Assembly (NCBI GenBank): GCA_903918755.1
Contig: CAIXFN010000099.1
Span: 1-64,000 of the forward strand
DNA from: an uncultured Pedosphaera sp.
GTDB taxonomy: Bacteria > Verrucomicrobiota > Verrucomicrobiia > Limisphaerales > Pedosphaeraceae
DNA length: 64,000 nt
Reading direction: 5' to 3'
The notes under the pieces were generated by a model that was not told the origin of the DNA, did no database searches, and was given only the letters and a program-made list of their open reading frames with translations. This document shows, in pieces, positions 16,278 to 25,864 of the stretch. The first letter of the stretch is position 1, and every line of letters begins with the position of its first letter. The translations under genes and the position numbers were made by a program.

Positions 16278-19200
16278 TTACTCCTCGTCGCCCGGATCGG
16301 CGGCTTTGCGTTCCCAGCGGCGGGGGGCGCGTTCGGGCAGGGAGGAATCCACTTTGGCGTAGTAGGTGTTATTGCCAAAAAGTTCATCGGCGGCGCGCTC
16401 CAGTTTGAGGGAAGGCAGGACCGAATATTTCTCGTGGGTTTCAATAAAGATGGCCTCACCGGTGGGACGCATGAAGCAAAGGAATAAGGGACATTTCCCG
16501 GCGTGCGTGGTGGCGAGGTCGCGGACCGCCGGCATGTCCAGCGAAGTAAGGTGGGCGGTTTGCAGCCGGAAATGGACCTGCTTGGTGTATTTCCGGGGGG
16601 CGTCCTCCAGCAGCATCATTTCCTGCGGGAACAGCTTGGGTTTGTCCTCACCCGTGTTGATTTCGCCCACCACGAGGATGGCCTGATTGAGCACGAGCAG
16701 GTTGCGGTAGTTGTCGTAATTCTCGTTCATGACGAGGATCTGCACCGTGCCTTCGAGATCCTCCAGCGTGACCATGGCGTAGGGTTTGTTGCTCTTTTTG
16801 GAGACGCCCTGTTGGATGGCGGCAATCAGGCCGCCAATGCGGGTCAGGCTCTTGTTGGGCAGAGCCGCCAGGCCTGCGGTGTCCGTGAGCGCATATTTCT
16901 TCAACAGCGGCGCAAAGGGCGTGAGCGGGTGGCCGGTGACGTAGAAGCCGAGCAATTCCTTTTCCGCGGCCAGCAATTCGTGCTGCGGCCATTCCGGCAG
17001 TCGCGCGATGGTTTCCGCCTTCTTTTCCGCCGGTTCTTCCATCATTCCGAACATCGAGCTCTGGCCGCGCAGCCGGTCCTGGATGATCCCCGCGGCGCGG
17101 GTCAGGGTCCGGTCAATGAGGCTGAAAAGGGTGGCCCGGGTTTCTTTGAACGTATCGCAGGCGCCGGACTTGATGAGCGCTTCCAAAACCTTGCGGTTGA
17201 CCGTGCGGATATCCACGCGCTCGCACATGTCCGCGAGGGTCTTGAATTCGCCGCCCTGGCGGCGCGCCGCCAGGATGCTTTCGACAGCGATTTCCCCGAC
17301 GCCTTTGATCGCGGCGAGGCCGAAGCGGATGGCCTTCCCATCCCGGGACGGGGCGAAAACCACCTGGCTTTCGTTGACATCCGGGGGCCACACTTCCACG
17401 CCCAACACCTTGGCCTCCGCGATGAACTCGCTGAGCTTCTTGGTGTCGCTCATGTCGTTGGTCATCATCGCGCTGAGGAACTCGAGCGGGTAATTCGCCT
17501 TCAGGTAGGCGGTCTGATACGAGACGATGGCGTAGGCGGCGGCGTGCGATTTGTTGAACCCGTAACCGGCAAATTTTTCGAGCAAATCGAAGATCTTATT
17601 CGCCTTGTCGCCCGGGATGTGATGCGCCTTCGCGCAGCCCTTGACGAAGGTATCCCGCTGCTTCTGCATTTCCTCGACCTTCTTCTTGCCCATCGCGCGG
17701 CGCAACAGGTCGGCGCCGCCCAGCGTATATCCCGCCAGCGCCTGCGTCGCCTGCATGACCTGCTCCTGATAAACCATGATGCCGTAAGTCTCCCGGCAGA
17801 TCGGCTCCAGCAGGGGATGCTCGTATTCGATGCGCACCTCGCCATGCCGGCGCTTGATGAATTCCGGGATCAGCTCCATGGGGCCGGGGCGGTATAGCGC
17901 GATCAACGCCGTGATATGCTCCACCGAACTGATCTGGAATTTCCGGCACAAATCACGCATCCCGCTGGATTCCAATTGAAACACGCCCAGCGTTTGGGCG
18001 TGGTTCAACAGGTCATAGGCCTTTTTGTCGTCCAACGGCAGATTGTCGATGTCCACCTCGATCCCCCGGGTGAGTTTCACCATTTCGCAGGTGTTGCGGA
18101 TGACCGTGAGGGTCTTCAGCCCCAAGAAGTCCATCTTCAGCAGGCCCAACTCGCCCACCGGATTCATCGCGTACTGCGTGACCAGCGTGCCGTCCTCGTC
18201 CCGCTTCAAGGGCAACAAGTTTACGAGGGGTTGGTCCCCGATGACCACGCCTGCCGCATGGACGGAGGAATTGCGCGTCAAATCTTCGAGCACAAACGCG
18301 GTGTCAATCAATTCGCGGGTGACCTCTTCGGTGTCATAGGCGGTCTTGAGTTCCGCAGATTGCTTCAGCGCCTTCTCCAGGTCCATCTTGAGTTCCGCGG
18401 GCACCATCTTGGCCAGCCGGTCGCATTCCCCGTAACTCAGTCCCATGACGCGACCGACGTCCCGGACCACCGATTTGGCCCCCATCGTGCCGAAGGTGAC
18501 GATCTGCGCCACGCAGTCGTCGCCATATTTGCGGCGCACATACGCGATGACGTCCGCCCGCCGGTCATCGGCGAAGTCGATGTCGATGTCGGGCGGGTTG
18601 ACGCGCTCGGGATTGAGGAATCGTTCGAACAGCAGGCCGTAGCGGATGGGATCGACGTTGGAAATTTCGAGCAAATACGTGACGATGGAACCGGCGGCGG
18701 AACCGCGCGCCACGCAGGAAATACCCTTTTCCCGCCCATAGCGCACGAAGTCGCCCACGATGAGGAAATAGCTGATGAAGCCGGTCTTCTCGATGACCTT
18801 GAGTTCCACCTGCAAGCGGTCGATTACAACCTTCAATGCCAACGCCGCTGCCGGCTCATTCAGGTCATCGGTGGCCACCGGCGGGGTGCCGATGGCCGGC
18901 GCTTGGTAAGTGGGCAGCCGGCGGGAATCTTCGATGCGGTCCACGATGAATTCCTGGCCCTCCGCGCGGGCGTGAATGCCGTATCGCCGGTGCAGGGCCG
19001 CGGCCAGCAAATTGCGCAAATATCCTTCCCGGGTGAAATGCTCCGGCGGATTGAATACCGGATAGTGCAGCTTGCCGAATTCGATCTCGACGTTGCATTT
19101 CTCCGCGACTTCCAGCGTGTTGGTGACCGCCTCGGGGGTTTCGGTAAAGCGGGCCTTCATTTCGTCCGCGGAGCGCAGGAAGAATTGCTCCGGGGTGTAT

Positions 19201-19922
19201 TTCATCCGCTTGGTGTCCGCGAGTTGCGTCTGCGTCCCGATGCAGATCAGGCAATCGTGCGCGTGGGAGTTCCCCTTTTCCACGTAATGGACATCGTTGG
19301 ACGCCACTAATTTAAGGTCGAATTCCCTGGCCCACGGAATCAGCAGGCGGTTCACCTTGGCCTGTTCGGGAATCCCATGGTTTTGCAGTTCCAGGTAATA
19401 GTTTTCCGGCCCGAGGGTCTGCTTGTACCAATCCAGGGCGTCGCGCGCCTTGGCGGGTTGATCCTTGAGGATCAAGTCCGACACTTCGCTCGCCAGGCAA
19501 CCGGACAGGGCGATCAACCCCTCCTTGTGCGCGGCCAGCAATTCCTTGTCGATGCGCGGTTTGTAATAGTAACCCTCCAATTGGGCGAGCGTGGCGAGTT
19601 TGACAAGGTTTTTGTAGCCGACCTCATCCTTGGCCAGGAGGACCAGGTGATGGTAAACGTCCCGTCCGCCATTGGCGCTTTTCTTTTCGTGCCGGCTGCC
19701 GCGGGCCATGTACACTTCACAGCCAATGATCGGTTTGATGCCTTTATCCCGGGCCGCCTTGTAAAAATCAATCGCGCCATACATCACGCCGTGGTCCGTG
19801 ATGGCCAGCGACGGCAATTTGAGGGCATGGGCTCGCTCCATCAGCCGGTCCAGCCGGCAGGCGCCGTCGAGCAGCGAATACTCGGTGTGCAGGTGTAAAT
19901 GGACAAAGTCAGCATGCGACAT
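16278..19922 (-). CDS. dnaE: DNA polymerase III alpha subunit
   Basis: This 1214-aa replicative polymerase subunit follows the usual DnaE1 layout: N-terminal PHP domain (FVHLHLHTEYSLLDG, SLAITDHGVMYG), the palm with catalytic aspartates in NPPDIDIDFADDRR, the ARGSAAGSIVTYLL and GPMELIPEF blocks, a helix-hairpin-helix region (IRFGLAAIKGVGEIAVESI), and an OB-fold near the C-terminus (LTRIGGLIAAIQQG). The length is normal for the family. It carries out leading and lagging strand synthesis in the replisome. It is transcribed away from the glc genes, from a gap of about 140 bp at 19923-20066. Confidence 0.97.
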   Translation of the reverse strand: MSHADFVHLHLHTEYSLLDGACRLDRLMERAHALKLPSLAITDHGVMYGAIDFYKAARDKGIKPIIGCEVYMARGSRHEKKSANGGRDVYHHLVLLAKDEVGYKNLVKLATLAQLEGYYYKPRIDKELLAAHKEGLIALSGCLASEVSDLILKDQPAKARDALDWYKQTLGPENYYLELQNHGIPEQAKVNRLLIPWAREFDLKLVASNDVHYVEKGNSHAHDCLICIGTQTQLADTKRMKYTPEQFFLRSADEMKARFTETPEAVTNTLEVAEKCNVEIEFGKLHYPVFNPPEHFTREGYLRNLLAAALHRRYGIHARAEGQEFIVDRIEDSRRLPTYQAPAIGTPPVATDDLNEPAAALALKVVIDRLQVELKVIEKTGFISYFLIVGDFVRYGREKGISCVARGSAAGSIVTYLLEISNVDPIRYGLLFERFLNPERVNPPDIDIDFADDRRADVIAYVRRKYGDDCVAQIVTFGTMGAKSVVRDVGRVMGLSYGECDRLAKMVPAELKMDLEKALKQSAELKTAYDTEEVTRELIDTAFVLEDLTRNSSVHAAGVVIGDQPLVNLLPLKRDEDGTLVTQYAMNPVGELGLLKMDFLGLKTLTVIRNTCEMVKLTRGIEVDIDNLPLDDKKAYDLLNHAQTLGVFQLESSGMRDLCRKFQISSVEHITALIALYRPGPMELIPEFIKRRHGEVRIEYEHPLLEPICRETYGIMVYQEQVMQATQALAGYTLGGADLLRRAMGKKKVEEMQKQRDTFVKGCAKAHHIPGDKANKIFDLLEKFAGYGFNKSHAAAYAIVSYQTAYLKANYPLEFLSAMMTNDMSDTKKLSEFIAEAKVLGVEVWPPDVNESQVVFAPSRDGKAIRFGLAAIKGVGEIAVESILAARRQGGEFKTLADMCERVDIRTVNRKVLEALIKSGACDTFKETRATLFSLIDRTLTRAAGIIQDRLRGQSSMFGMMEEPAEKKAETIARLPEWPQHELLAAEKELLGFYVTGHPLTPFAPLLKKYALTDTAGLAALPNKSLTRIGGLIAAIQQGVSKKSNKPYAMVTLEDLEGTVQILVMNENYDNYRNLLVLNQAILVVGEINTGEDKPKLFPQEMMLLEDAPRKYTKQVHFRLQTAHLTSLDMPAVRDLATTHAGKCPLFLCFMRPTGEAIFIETHEKYSVLPSLKLERAADELFGNNTYYAKVDSSLPERAPRRWERKAADPGDEE

Positions 19923-20066
19923 AAAGCAAGTTTAACGCCCGGCGAGCAGCCCGCGCAAGCTCCGGTCCAGCCGAACTTCGGCGGCCAAACCCACCGAATT
20001 TTATTGTCTCTCGCCGCCCACTTCTCCGGCTCGACATTCCGGCACCGTCTCCGCTAATTTTTTATC

Positions 20067-21521
20067 ATGACAACCGAATCCCCGACCATTCTGAGCGCCG
20101 CCGTGCTGGACGCTTTGGGGGAGATTGTCGGGCGGGACAACCTGGTTTATGGCCCGGAGGAGCTGTTGGTTTATGAGTGCGACGCCTACACCATCGAGAA
20201 GCAGCTTCCCAATGTGGTGGTGCTCCCGCGCAATACGGCCGAAGTGGCGGCGGTGGTGCGGCTCTGCGCGGAGCATTCCCTCCCCATCATTCCCCGCGGG
20301 GCGGGCACCAGCCTGAGTGGCACTGTGCTCGCGGTGACCGGCGGGGTCATGATCGCCCTGACGCGCATGAACCGCATCCTGCAAATCGATTACCGGAACC
20401 GGCGGGCGCTGGTGGAGGCGGGTTGCGTGAATGCCTGGATCACCCAGGCGGTGAAAGCCCGCGGGCTCTTCTATGCGCCCGATCCGTCGAGCCAATCGGC
20501 CTGCACCATTGGGGGCAACGTGGCGACCAATTCCGGGGGGCCGCACACGCTCAAGTATGGGGTTACCACCAATCACGTACTGGGTTTCGAAATGGTTTTG
20601 CCGGACGGGGAAGTGTGCTGGTTGGGCACTCGTCCAGAGGGCGGCGAAGATGTGGCGGGGTTTGATTTGCGGGGCGCTTTCATCGGTTGCGAGGGCATGT
20701 TTGGGGTGGTCACGCGCGTGCTCGTGGGCCTCAGCCGCGCGCCGCAAAGTTTCAAGACGATGATGGGGGTCTTTGAAAGCGTGGACGAGGCCAGCCAGGC
20801 GGTGAGCGACATCATCGCCGCGGGCATGGTGCCGGGAGCGATGGAAATGATGGATCAGCTCATTACCCAGGCGGTGGAGGCAGCCTACCATTTTGGCTTC
20901 CCACTGGACGCCGGGGCGGTGTTGATCATTGAACTGGACGGTCTGGCCGCCGGGCTCGAGCGCCAGGCCGCCCGGGTGATCGAGATTTGCCGGGCCAACG
21001 GGGCGCGGGAAGTGCGGCTGGCAAAGACCGAGGCGGAACGGCTGGAGTTGTGGAAATGCCGCAAGCGGGCCTTTGGCGCGATTGGCCGCTTGAGTCCCAA
21101 TTTTCTCACGCAGGACGGGGTGGTGCCCCGTTCCAAGTTGCCGGAGATCATGCGCTTTATCCGCGCCTGCAGTGAGCGGCAGGGGCTGCGCATCCCGAAT
21201 GTTTTTCATGCGGGCGATGGCAATATTCATCCGCTCATCCTTTACGATGAACGGGATCCGGAGCAGGTCCGCCGCGCGCTGGCGGCGGGGCATGAGATCC
21301 TGGCGAAGTGCGTTGAGCTGGGAGGCAGTGTCAGCGGGGAACATGGGATTGGCGTGGAGAAGATCGATTTCATGGCCATCCAATTCACGGCCGCGGATCT
21401 GGCTGCCATGCAAATGCTGCGGCGGGTTTTCGATCCCGGGCAGCGTTGCAATCCGCACAAAATGTTTCCCGGATCAAAACGCTGCTCCGATTTCGCCCCC
21501 AAAAAACAAGCGGCCGCCTGA
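20067..21521 (+). CDS. glcD: Glycolate oxidase subunit GlcD, FAD-linked
   Basis: This 484-aa flavoprotein subunit of the three-part glycolate oxidase oxidises glycolate (or a similar 2-hydroxy acid) to glyoxylate, passing electrons to the quinone pool through GlcF. It has the FAD-binding PCMH domain (LPIIPRGAGTSLSG, CTIGGNVATNSGGPHTLKYG) and the C-terminal cap with HAGDGNIHPLILYD and SGEHGIGVEK, the standard GlcD blocks. It heads a tight three-gene operon, with glcE starting 14 bp after its stop. Confidence 0.95.
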   Translation: MTTESPTILSAAVLDALGEIVGRDNLVYGPEELLVYECDAYTIEKQLPNVVVLPRNTAEVAAVVRLCAEHSLPIIPRGAGTSLSGTVLAVTGGVMIALTRMNRILQIDYRNRRALVEAGCVNAWITQAVKARGLFYAPDPSSQSACTIGGNVATNSGGPHTLKYGVTTNHVLGFEMVLPDGEVCWLGTRPEGGEDVAGFDLRGAFIGCEGMFGVVTRVLVGLSRAPQSFKTMMGVFESVDEASQAVSDIIAAGMVPGAMEMMDQLITQAVEAAYHFGFPLDAGAVLIIELDGLAAGLERQAARVIEICRANGAREVRLAKTEAERLELWKCRKRAFGAIGRLSPNFLTQDGVVPRSKLPEIMRFIRACSERQGLRIPNVFHAGDGNIHPLILYDERDPEQVRRALAAGHEILAKCVELGGSVSGEHGIGVEKIDFMAIQFTAADLAAMQMLRRVFDPGQRCNPHKMFPGSKRCSDFAPKKQAAA

Positions 21522-21535
21522 GGCATTCTCCGTTG

Positions 21536-22504
21536 ATGAAACTACAACCGCAATCCCTGGCCGAACTGACCGTCGCCCTGGCCGGGGCGCACGCCCGGCG
21601 GGAGGCCGTGGCGGCCATCGACCTGGGCGCATTGGCACGCGTGCTGGAATATCATCCCGAGGATCTCACGATCACGGTGGAGGCGGGCATTACGTTGGCG
21701 GCTTTGCAAAACGAGCTGGGCCGGCACGGGCAATGGCTACCGGTGGATCCGCCCGGAGGCGATCGCCTGACTGTCCGGGACTTAATCGACCACAATCCCA
21801 GCGGTCCGCGACGGTTCGCCCACGGGACGGTACGGGATCATGTCATCGGCCTGGCGGCGGTCAGGGCGGACGGTACGCTGATTCATTCCGGCGGCAAGGT
21901 GGTCAAGAACGTGGCTGGCTACGACCTGGCCAAATTGTTGATTGGGGGTGGTGGGAGCTTGGGCGTGGTGGTGGAGGTCACTTTCAAACTCCGGCCGCTA
22001 CCGGAGCTGGAACGCTTCCTCGCGCTATCTTGCGGTTCCCCGGAGGAGGCGGAAGCCCGGCTGGACGCCATCGCCGGTTCCGAACTCTCCCTCGAATCCT
22101 TGGATTTGCATGGCCGGGCGGGAGCCGGAACTACCGAGTTAATCCTGGTGGCTGGTTTTGCCGGCGCGCGGGAAGATGTGGCCTGGCAGGTGGCCCAGGC
22201 CGGATTGCTCGGGTGGACCGAAGAGTCGTCCCTGGAGTATGAAGCTTGCTTCTGGGCCGACCCGACTCCAGGGCAATGCGTCTCCGTCCTACCCTCCCGG
22301 CTCATCAGCACGGTCCGGCAAATGCCGGGAATCCCTTTCCTCGCGCGCGCCGGCAACGGCCTGGTTTACCATCGGGGACCGGCGGTGCCGGCCGCCATCG
22401 CCCCCGGGCCATTGCGGTTGATGCAACGACTGAAGGAAACGTTCGACCCCCACCAGATCCTGCCCGCGGTGTTGCCGCCAGCGGCCCACACCCCACGTCA
22501 ATGA
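21536..22504 (+). CDS. glcE: Glycolate oxidase subunit GlcE
   Basis: This 322-aa second flavin-binding subunit of glycolate oxidase is shorter than GlcD and lacks its C-terminal cap, as expected. It shows the PCMH fold elements LTITVEAGITLAALQNELGRH, LPVDPPGGDRLTVRDLI and the family block GGKVVKNVAGYDLAKLLIGG. The start at 21536 (MKLQPQSLAELTVAL) lies 14 bp after glcD; a longer frame from 21446 would overlap glcD. Its stop overlaps the glcF start by four bases (ATGA), indicating coupled translation. Confidence 0.93.
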   Translation: MKLQPQSLAELTVALAGAHARREAVAAIDLGALARVLEYHPEDLTITVEAGITLAALQNELGRHGQWLPVDPPGGDRLTVRDLIDHNPSGPRRFAHGTVRDHVIGLAAVRADGTLIHSGGKVVKNVAGYDLAKLLIGGGGSLGVVVEVTFKLRPLPELERFLALSCGSPEEAEARLDAIAGSELSLESLDLHGRAGAGTTELILVAGFAGAREDVAWQVAQAGLLGWTEESSLEYEACFWADPTPGQCVSVLPSRLISTVRQMPGIPFLARAGNGLVYHRGPAVPAAIAPGPLRLMQRLKETFDPHQILPAVLPPAAHTPRQ

Positions 22505-23766
22505 ACACCATCACTCCACCGCCAGCTTTCCTGGATCCGGCCCGGGCTTTGGCCTGCATCCATTGCGGTTTGTGCCTGTCGTCCTGTCCCACCTACCTGG
22601 AAACGGGCAATGAAAACGATTCGCCCCGCGGGCGCATTTACCTGATGCGCGCCCTGCAGGACGGACGGGTGGCGCTGGGCGACACCGTGGCCCATCATAT
22701 TGACCAGTGTCTGGGCTGTCGCGCGTGCGAAGCGGTTTGCCCCAGCGGCGTCCAATATGGCGAATTGCTGGAGCATACGCGGGAACATCTCGAACAGCAT
22801 TTTTCACGGTCGCTTTGGCAACGTTTCCTACGGCGCTGGGTCATTGAGAAGGTGTTTCCCTTTCCGGAACGGATGGAGCTGGCTTTGCTCCCGGCCTGGC
22901 TCATCAAGGGCTGGCGGCTCGAAGGGCTGTTGCCCCAATTTGCGCGGGAGGCTTTGTCCCTGCTGCCCGCCGCGCCGGCGCCGGGGCGGCTGCCGGAATT
23001 TTGCCCGGCGGCGGAACCGGCCCGGGCGCGCGTGGGTTTTGTGAGCGGATGTGTGATGACCGTGCTCTTTGGTCCGACCAACGAGGCCAGCGTCCGCCTC
23101 CTGAATCGTGCTGGCTGCGACGTCTTCACCCCGGTGGGTCAGGGCTGCTGCGGCGCCCTTTATGCCCATAGCGGGCAGCTTGAGCAGGCGCGCGCCTGCG
23201 CCCGCCACAACATCGCGGTGTTTGAACGGTTGCAACTGGACACGATCGTCATCAATGCGGCCGGCTGCGGCTCCACCCTCAAGGAATACGGTGCCTTGTT
23301 GCGGGAGGATCCGGAGTGGGCCGACCGCGCGCGCGCGTTCAGTTCCCGGGTCCGGGATTTGACCGAGGTTTTGGTGGCCGCGGCACCGCCGTCTGCGAGC
23401 CTCCGGTCGGGAGACCCAGCCGGCGCCCGGGTGACGTATCACGATGCCTGCCATCTGGCCCACCCGCAACGCATCACCAAACCACCGCGTGATTTGGTGC
23501 GCGCCCGGGCAGGAACAAATTTTGTGGAATTGCCCGAATCGGATGTCTGCTGCGGCAGTGCCGGGAGCTACAACCTCACCGAGCCAGCCATGGCCGCCCG
23601 CCTGCAACGGCGCAAAATCGAGAATATCCTCAAAACCGGCGCCAAGGTGGTGGTGACCACCAACCCGGGATGCCTGCTGCAAATCCGGGCCGGCCTTCGC
23701 CAGGCGGGTGCCATGGATGTGGAAGCGGTGCACATCGCGGACTATCTTGACCGGGTGTCGGGGTAA
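22501..23766 (+). CDS. glcF: Glycolate oxidase iron-sulfur subunit GlcF
   Basis: This 421-aa iron-sulfur subunit carries electrons from GlcD/GlcE. Two 4Fe-4S ferredoxin motifs are at the N-terminus (CIHCGLCLSSCPTY and CLGCRACEAVCPSGVQYG), followed by two cysteine-rich CCG domains (GQGCCGALYAHSG and SDVCCGSAGSYN) typical of the heterodisulfide-reductase-like family. The start at 22501 overlaps glcE; the longer frame from 22246 lies inside glcE and was rejected. It ends the glcDEF operon. Confidence 0.95.
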   Translation: MNTITPPPAFLDPARALACIHCGLCLSSCPTYLETGNENDSPRGRIYLMRALQDGRVALGDTVAHHIDQCLGCRACEAVCPSGVQYGELLEHTREHLEQHFSRSLWQRFLRRWVIEKVFPFPERMELALLPAWLIKGWRLEGLLPQFAREALSLLPAAPAPGRLPEFCPAAEPARARVGFVSGCVMTVLFGPTNEASVRLLNRAGCDVFTPVGQGCCGALYAHSGQLEQARACARHNIAVFERLQLDTIVINAAGCGSTLKEYGALLREDPEWADRARAFSSRVRDLTEVLVAAAPPSASLRSGDPAGARVTYHDACHLAHPQRITKPPRDLVRARAGTNFVELPESDVCCGSAGSYNLTEPAMAARLQRRKIENILKTGAKVVVTTNPGCLLQIRAGLRQAGAMDVEAVHIADYLDRVSG

Positions 23767-23855
23767 GGGCTCCGGCCGGCCGTTGGCACAATTCGGCCAG
23801 ATCGGCCGTTGGCCGGCGGGCGGGGAAGGAGCTGTTTCCGCAATGCCCGCCTGGG

Positions 23856-23895
23856 CCGTCACCGAACTGTCACGGGCGCGTAACGACCTTGTCAC
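23856..23895 (+). promoter_or_regulatory. PHO-box-like array upstream of phoB
   Basis: Seven-base units CCGTCAC (23856), CTGTCAC (23867), GCGTAAC (23878) and TTGTCAC (23889) follow each other at an exact 11-bp period. PhoB binds direct repeats close to CTGTCAT with 11-bp spacing, so this array reads as two tandem PHO boxes about 30 bp ahead of the phoB start. It supports autoregulation by phosphate limitation and the naming of the two-component pair. Confidence 0.75.
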
Positions 23896-23924
23896 GGAGC
23901 CGGGCTTGTGGAATGCTTGCTGGC

Positions 23925-24623
23925 ATGGTACCGAAGGATCGCGTGATACCAAGAATTCTGGTGGTGGACGACGAACCCGATGCCGTTGAGTTGATCAAGT
24001 TCAACCTGAAGGCCGCGGGTTTCGACGTGGTGACTGCGGCGGATGGTGATGAAGCTTTGAAAAAAGCCAAGTCGCTCCTGCCTAACCTGATCATCCTGGA
24101 CCTGATGCTACCGGAGGTCGATGGCTTGGAGGTTTGCAAAATCCTCCGGCGCGACGTCAAGGCTTCGGCCATTCCCATCATCATGCTGACCGCGAAGGCG
24201 GGCGAAGTGGACCGCGTTCTGGGCCTGGAGTTGGGGGCGGATGATTATGTCACGAAGCCTTTCAGCCCGCGGGAATTGGTGCTCCGCGTGAAGCGGTTGT
24301 TGCGCGGGCCGGCGGAAAATCCCGAAGCCGACCAGATCACCCTCAAGGAATTGCGCCTGGACATTCCGCGGCATCAGGCTTTTGTGAAGGGTCGGGCCAT
24401 CGAATTGACGGCGACGGAATTCCGGCTTTTGACGGTGCTGGCGCAGCGCCGGGGCCGCGTGCAATCCCGCGAGCGCCTGCTGCACGATGTCTGGGATTAC
24501 GATAATTTGATTGATACACGCACCGTGGACACCCACGTGCGTCGCCTGCGCGAGAAACTGGGGCTGGCAGCCAAATACTTGGACACGGTCCGGGGGGTGG
24601 GATACCGCTTTGTGGAAGAATAG
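23925..24623 (+). CDS. phoB: PhoB-like response regulator
   Basis: This 232-aa OmpR/PhoB-type regulator has a receiver domain with the acidic pair in ILVVDDEPDA (about 11-20), the phospho-acceptor Asp59 in LIILDLMLPEVDG, and the conserved Thr and Lys in IIMLTAKAG and GADDYVTKPFSP. The C-terminal winged helix (about 135-232) contains ELTATEFRLLTVLAQ and DTRTVDTHVRRLREKLG. The start at 23925 is the nearest ATG; GTG at 23946 is an alternative with AAGGA just ahead of it. The PHO-box-like array upstream and the adjacent PhoR-type kinase identify it as the phosphate regulator. Confidence 0.92.
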   Translation: MVPKDRVIPRILVVDDEPDAVELIKFNLKAAGFDVVTAADGDEALKKAKSLLPNLIILDLMLPEVDGLEVCKILRRDVKASAIPIIMLTAKAGEVDRVLGLELGADDYVTKPFSPRELVLRVKRLLRGPAENPEADQITLKELRLDIPRHQAFVKGRAIELTATEFRLLTVLAQRRGRVQSRERLLHDVWDYDNLIDTRTVDTHVRRLREKLGLAAKYLDTVRGVGYRFVEE

Positions 24624-24665
24624 TCCAGTTGGCCGGTTGTTCGGCGGCCAGTGGACGAGGTGATC

Positions 24666-25844
24666 ATGCCCTATCTTCTTTCCGCCATTTTTGTCCTCGG
24701 CTGGGTCGCGCTTAGCTTCGGGTGGCGGCTGCGCTTCCGCCGTTTGGAGGAAACTTTGGCCCAGGAACGCCGGGTCCTGGCGGAATCCCACAAACAACAA
24801 GAGGAAGACGCCGCTCAGAAGCAGGCCGAACAGCAGGCCCTCTTCAACAGTATGACCGAGGGGGTGCTGGTGCTGGATCAGGCGGGCCGGGTCCTGCTCG
24901 TCAATCAGTCACTGCGGGATTGTTTTCGCCTGCAGTCCGACGTGCGCCACCAGACAATCATGGAGGCCTTGCGGCTGCAGGAACTCAACGAGCTGATCCG
25001 CCGCCTCCCGGCCGAGCGCATTGTGCAAGGCCTGGAGTTGCAATTACCCGGCGTCAACGGCCGTTGGCTCGAGGTGAACGCCGCGGCCGTGCTGGACCGG
25101 GGGGGCAACCAACGCGGGGCCATTCTGGTCTTTCACGACCTGACCCGGCTCAAGCATTTGGAGAATACGCGGCAGGAATTCGTAGCCAACGTCAGTCATG
25201 AACTGCGCACCCCGCTTTCGCTGATCAAAGGTTTCGCCGAGACCCTGCTCGACGGCGCCAAGAATGATCCCGAGGTGTTGGATCGGTTTCTGCGTACCAT
25301 TGAAAAACACACCGATCGCCTGACTTATTTGATCGAGGATCTTTTGACCATTTCCCAATTGGAAGGCGATCAGATCGCCATGTGCCTGCAAAAAGTCGAT
25401 TTGCACGAGGAGGCCACGCGGGTTATTGAGGACCTCCAGGCGCGCGCGCAGGAAAAGTCCGTCACCCTCCGGAACGAAATACCAGCGGAGTTACCCGCCG
25501 AAGCGGATGCCGAGAGACTGCAACAGGTGCTCTTCAATCTCATCGAAAATGCCATCAAGTACGGCCGGACGGCGGGCACGGTGTCCATCGGCGGGGGGCC
25601 AGTCGCAAATGATATGATCGAAGTCTGGGTGCGGGATGATGGTCCGGGCATCCCGCCGGAAGCCCAGCAGCGCATTTTTGAACGATTCTTCCGCGTGGAT
25701 CGCGCCCGTTCGCGCGAAACCGGCGGCACCGGCTTGGGCCTCTCGATCGTTAAACACATTGTTCAGGCGCATGGCGGCGAAGTTTGTGTCAAGAGCGAGG
25801 TGGGGAAGGGGACCACCTTTTCCTTCACCTTGAAGGGGGCCTGA
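24666..25844 (+). CDS. phoR: PhoR-like sensor histidine kinase
   Basis: This 392-aa membrane histidine kinase has one N-terminal membrane segment (about 3-22), a coiled linker rich in Gln/Glu, a PAS-like domain (about 57-160, ALFNSMTEGVLVLDQAGRVL), the phospho-accepting His178 in FVANVSHELRTPLS, and an ATPase domain with NLIENAIKYG, DDGPGIP and GGTGLGLSIVKH. The absence of a periplasmic sensing domain and the presence of PAS match PhoR. ATG at 24666 has GAGG upstream and starts the membrane segment; GTG at 24651 is an alternative. It would phosphorylate the PhoB-like protein encoded 42 bp upstream. Confidence 0.92.
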   Translation: MPYLLSAIFVLGWVALSFGWRLRFRRLEETLAQERRVLAESHKQQEEDAAQKQAEQQALFNSMTEGVLVLDQAGRVLLVNQSLRDCFRLQSDVRHQTIMEALRLQELNELIRRLPAERIVQGLELQLPGVNGRWLEVNAAAVLDRGGNQRGAILVFHDLTRLKHLENTRQEFVANVSHELRTPLSLIKGFAETLLDGAKNDPEVLDRFLRTIEKHTDRLTYLIEDLLTISQLEGDQIAMCLQKVDLHEEATRVIEDLQARAQEKSVTLRNEIPAELPAEADAERLQQVLFNLIENAIKYGRTAGTVSIGGGPVANDMIEVWVRDDGPGIPPEAQQRIFERFFRVDRARSRETGGTGLGLSIVKHIVQAHGGEVCVKSEVGKGTTFSFTLKGA

Positions 25845-25864
25845 AGAACGGATCGCCCCGACCT

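Noticed and set aside
16503-19310. Two long plus-strand open frames opposite dnaE (464 codons each)
   Set aside because: They are antisense shadows of the GC-rich dnaE gene; the minus-strand protein carries all polymerase motifs.
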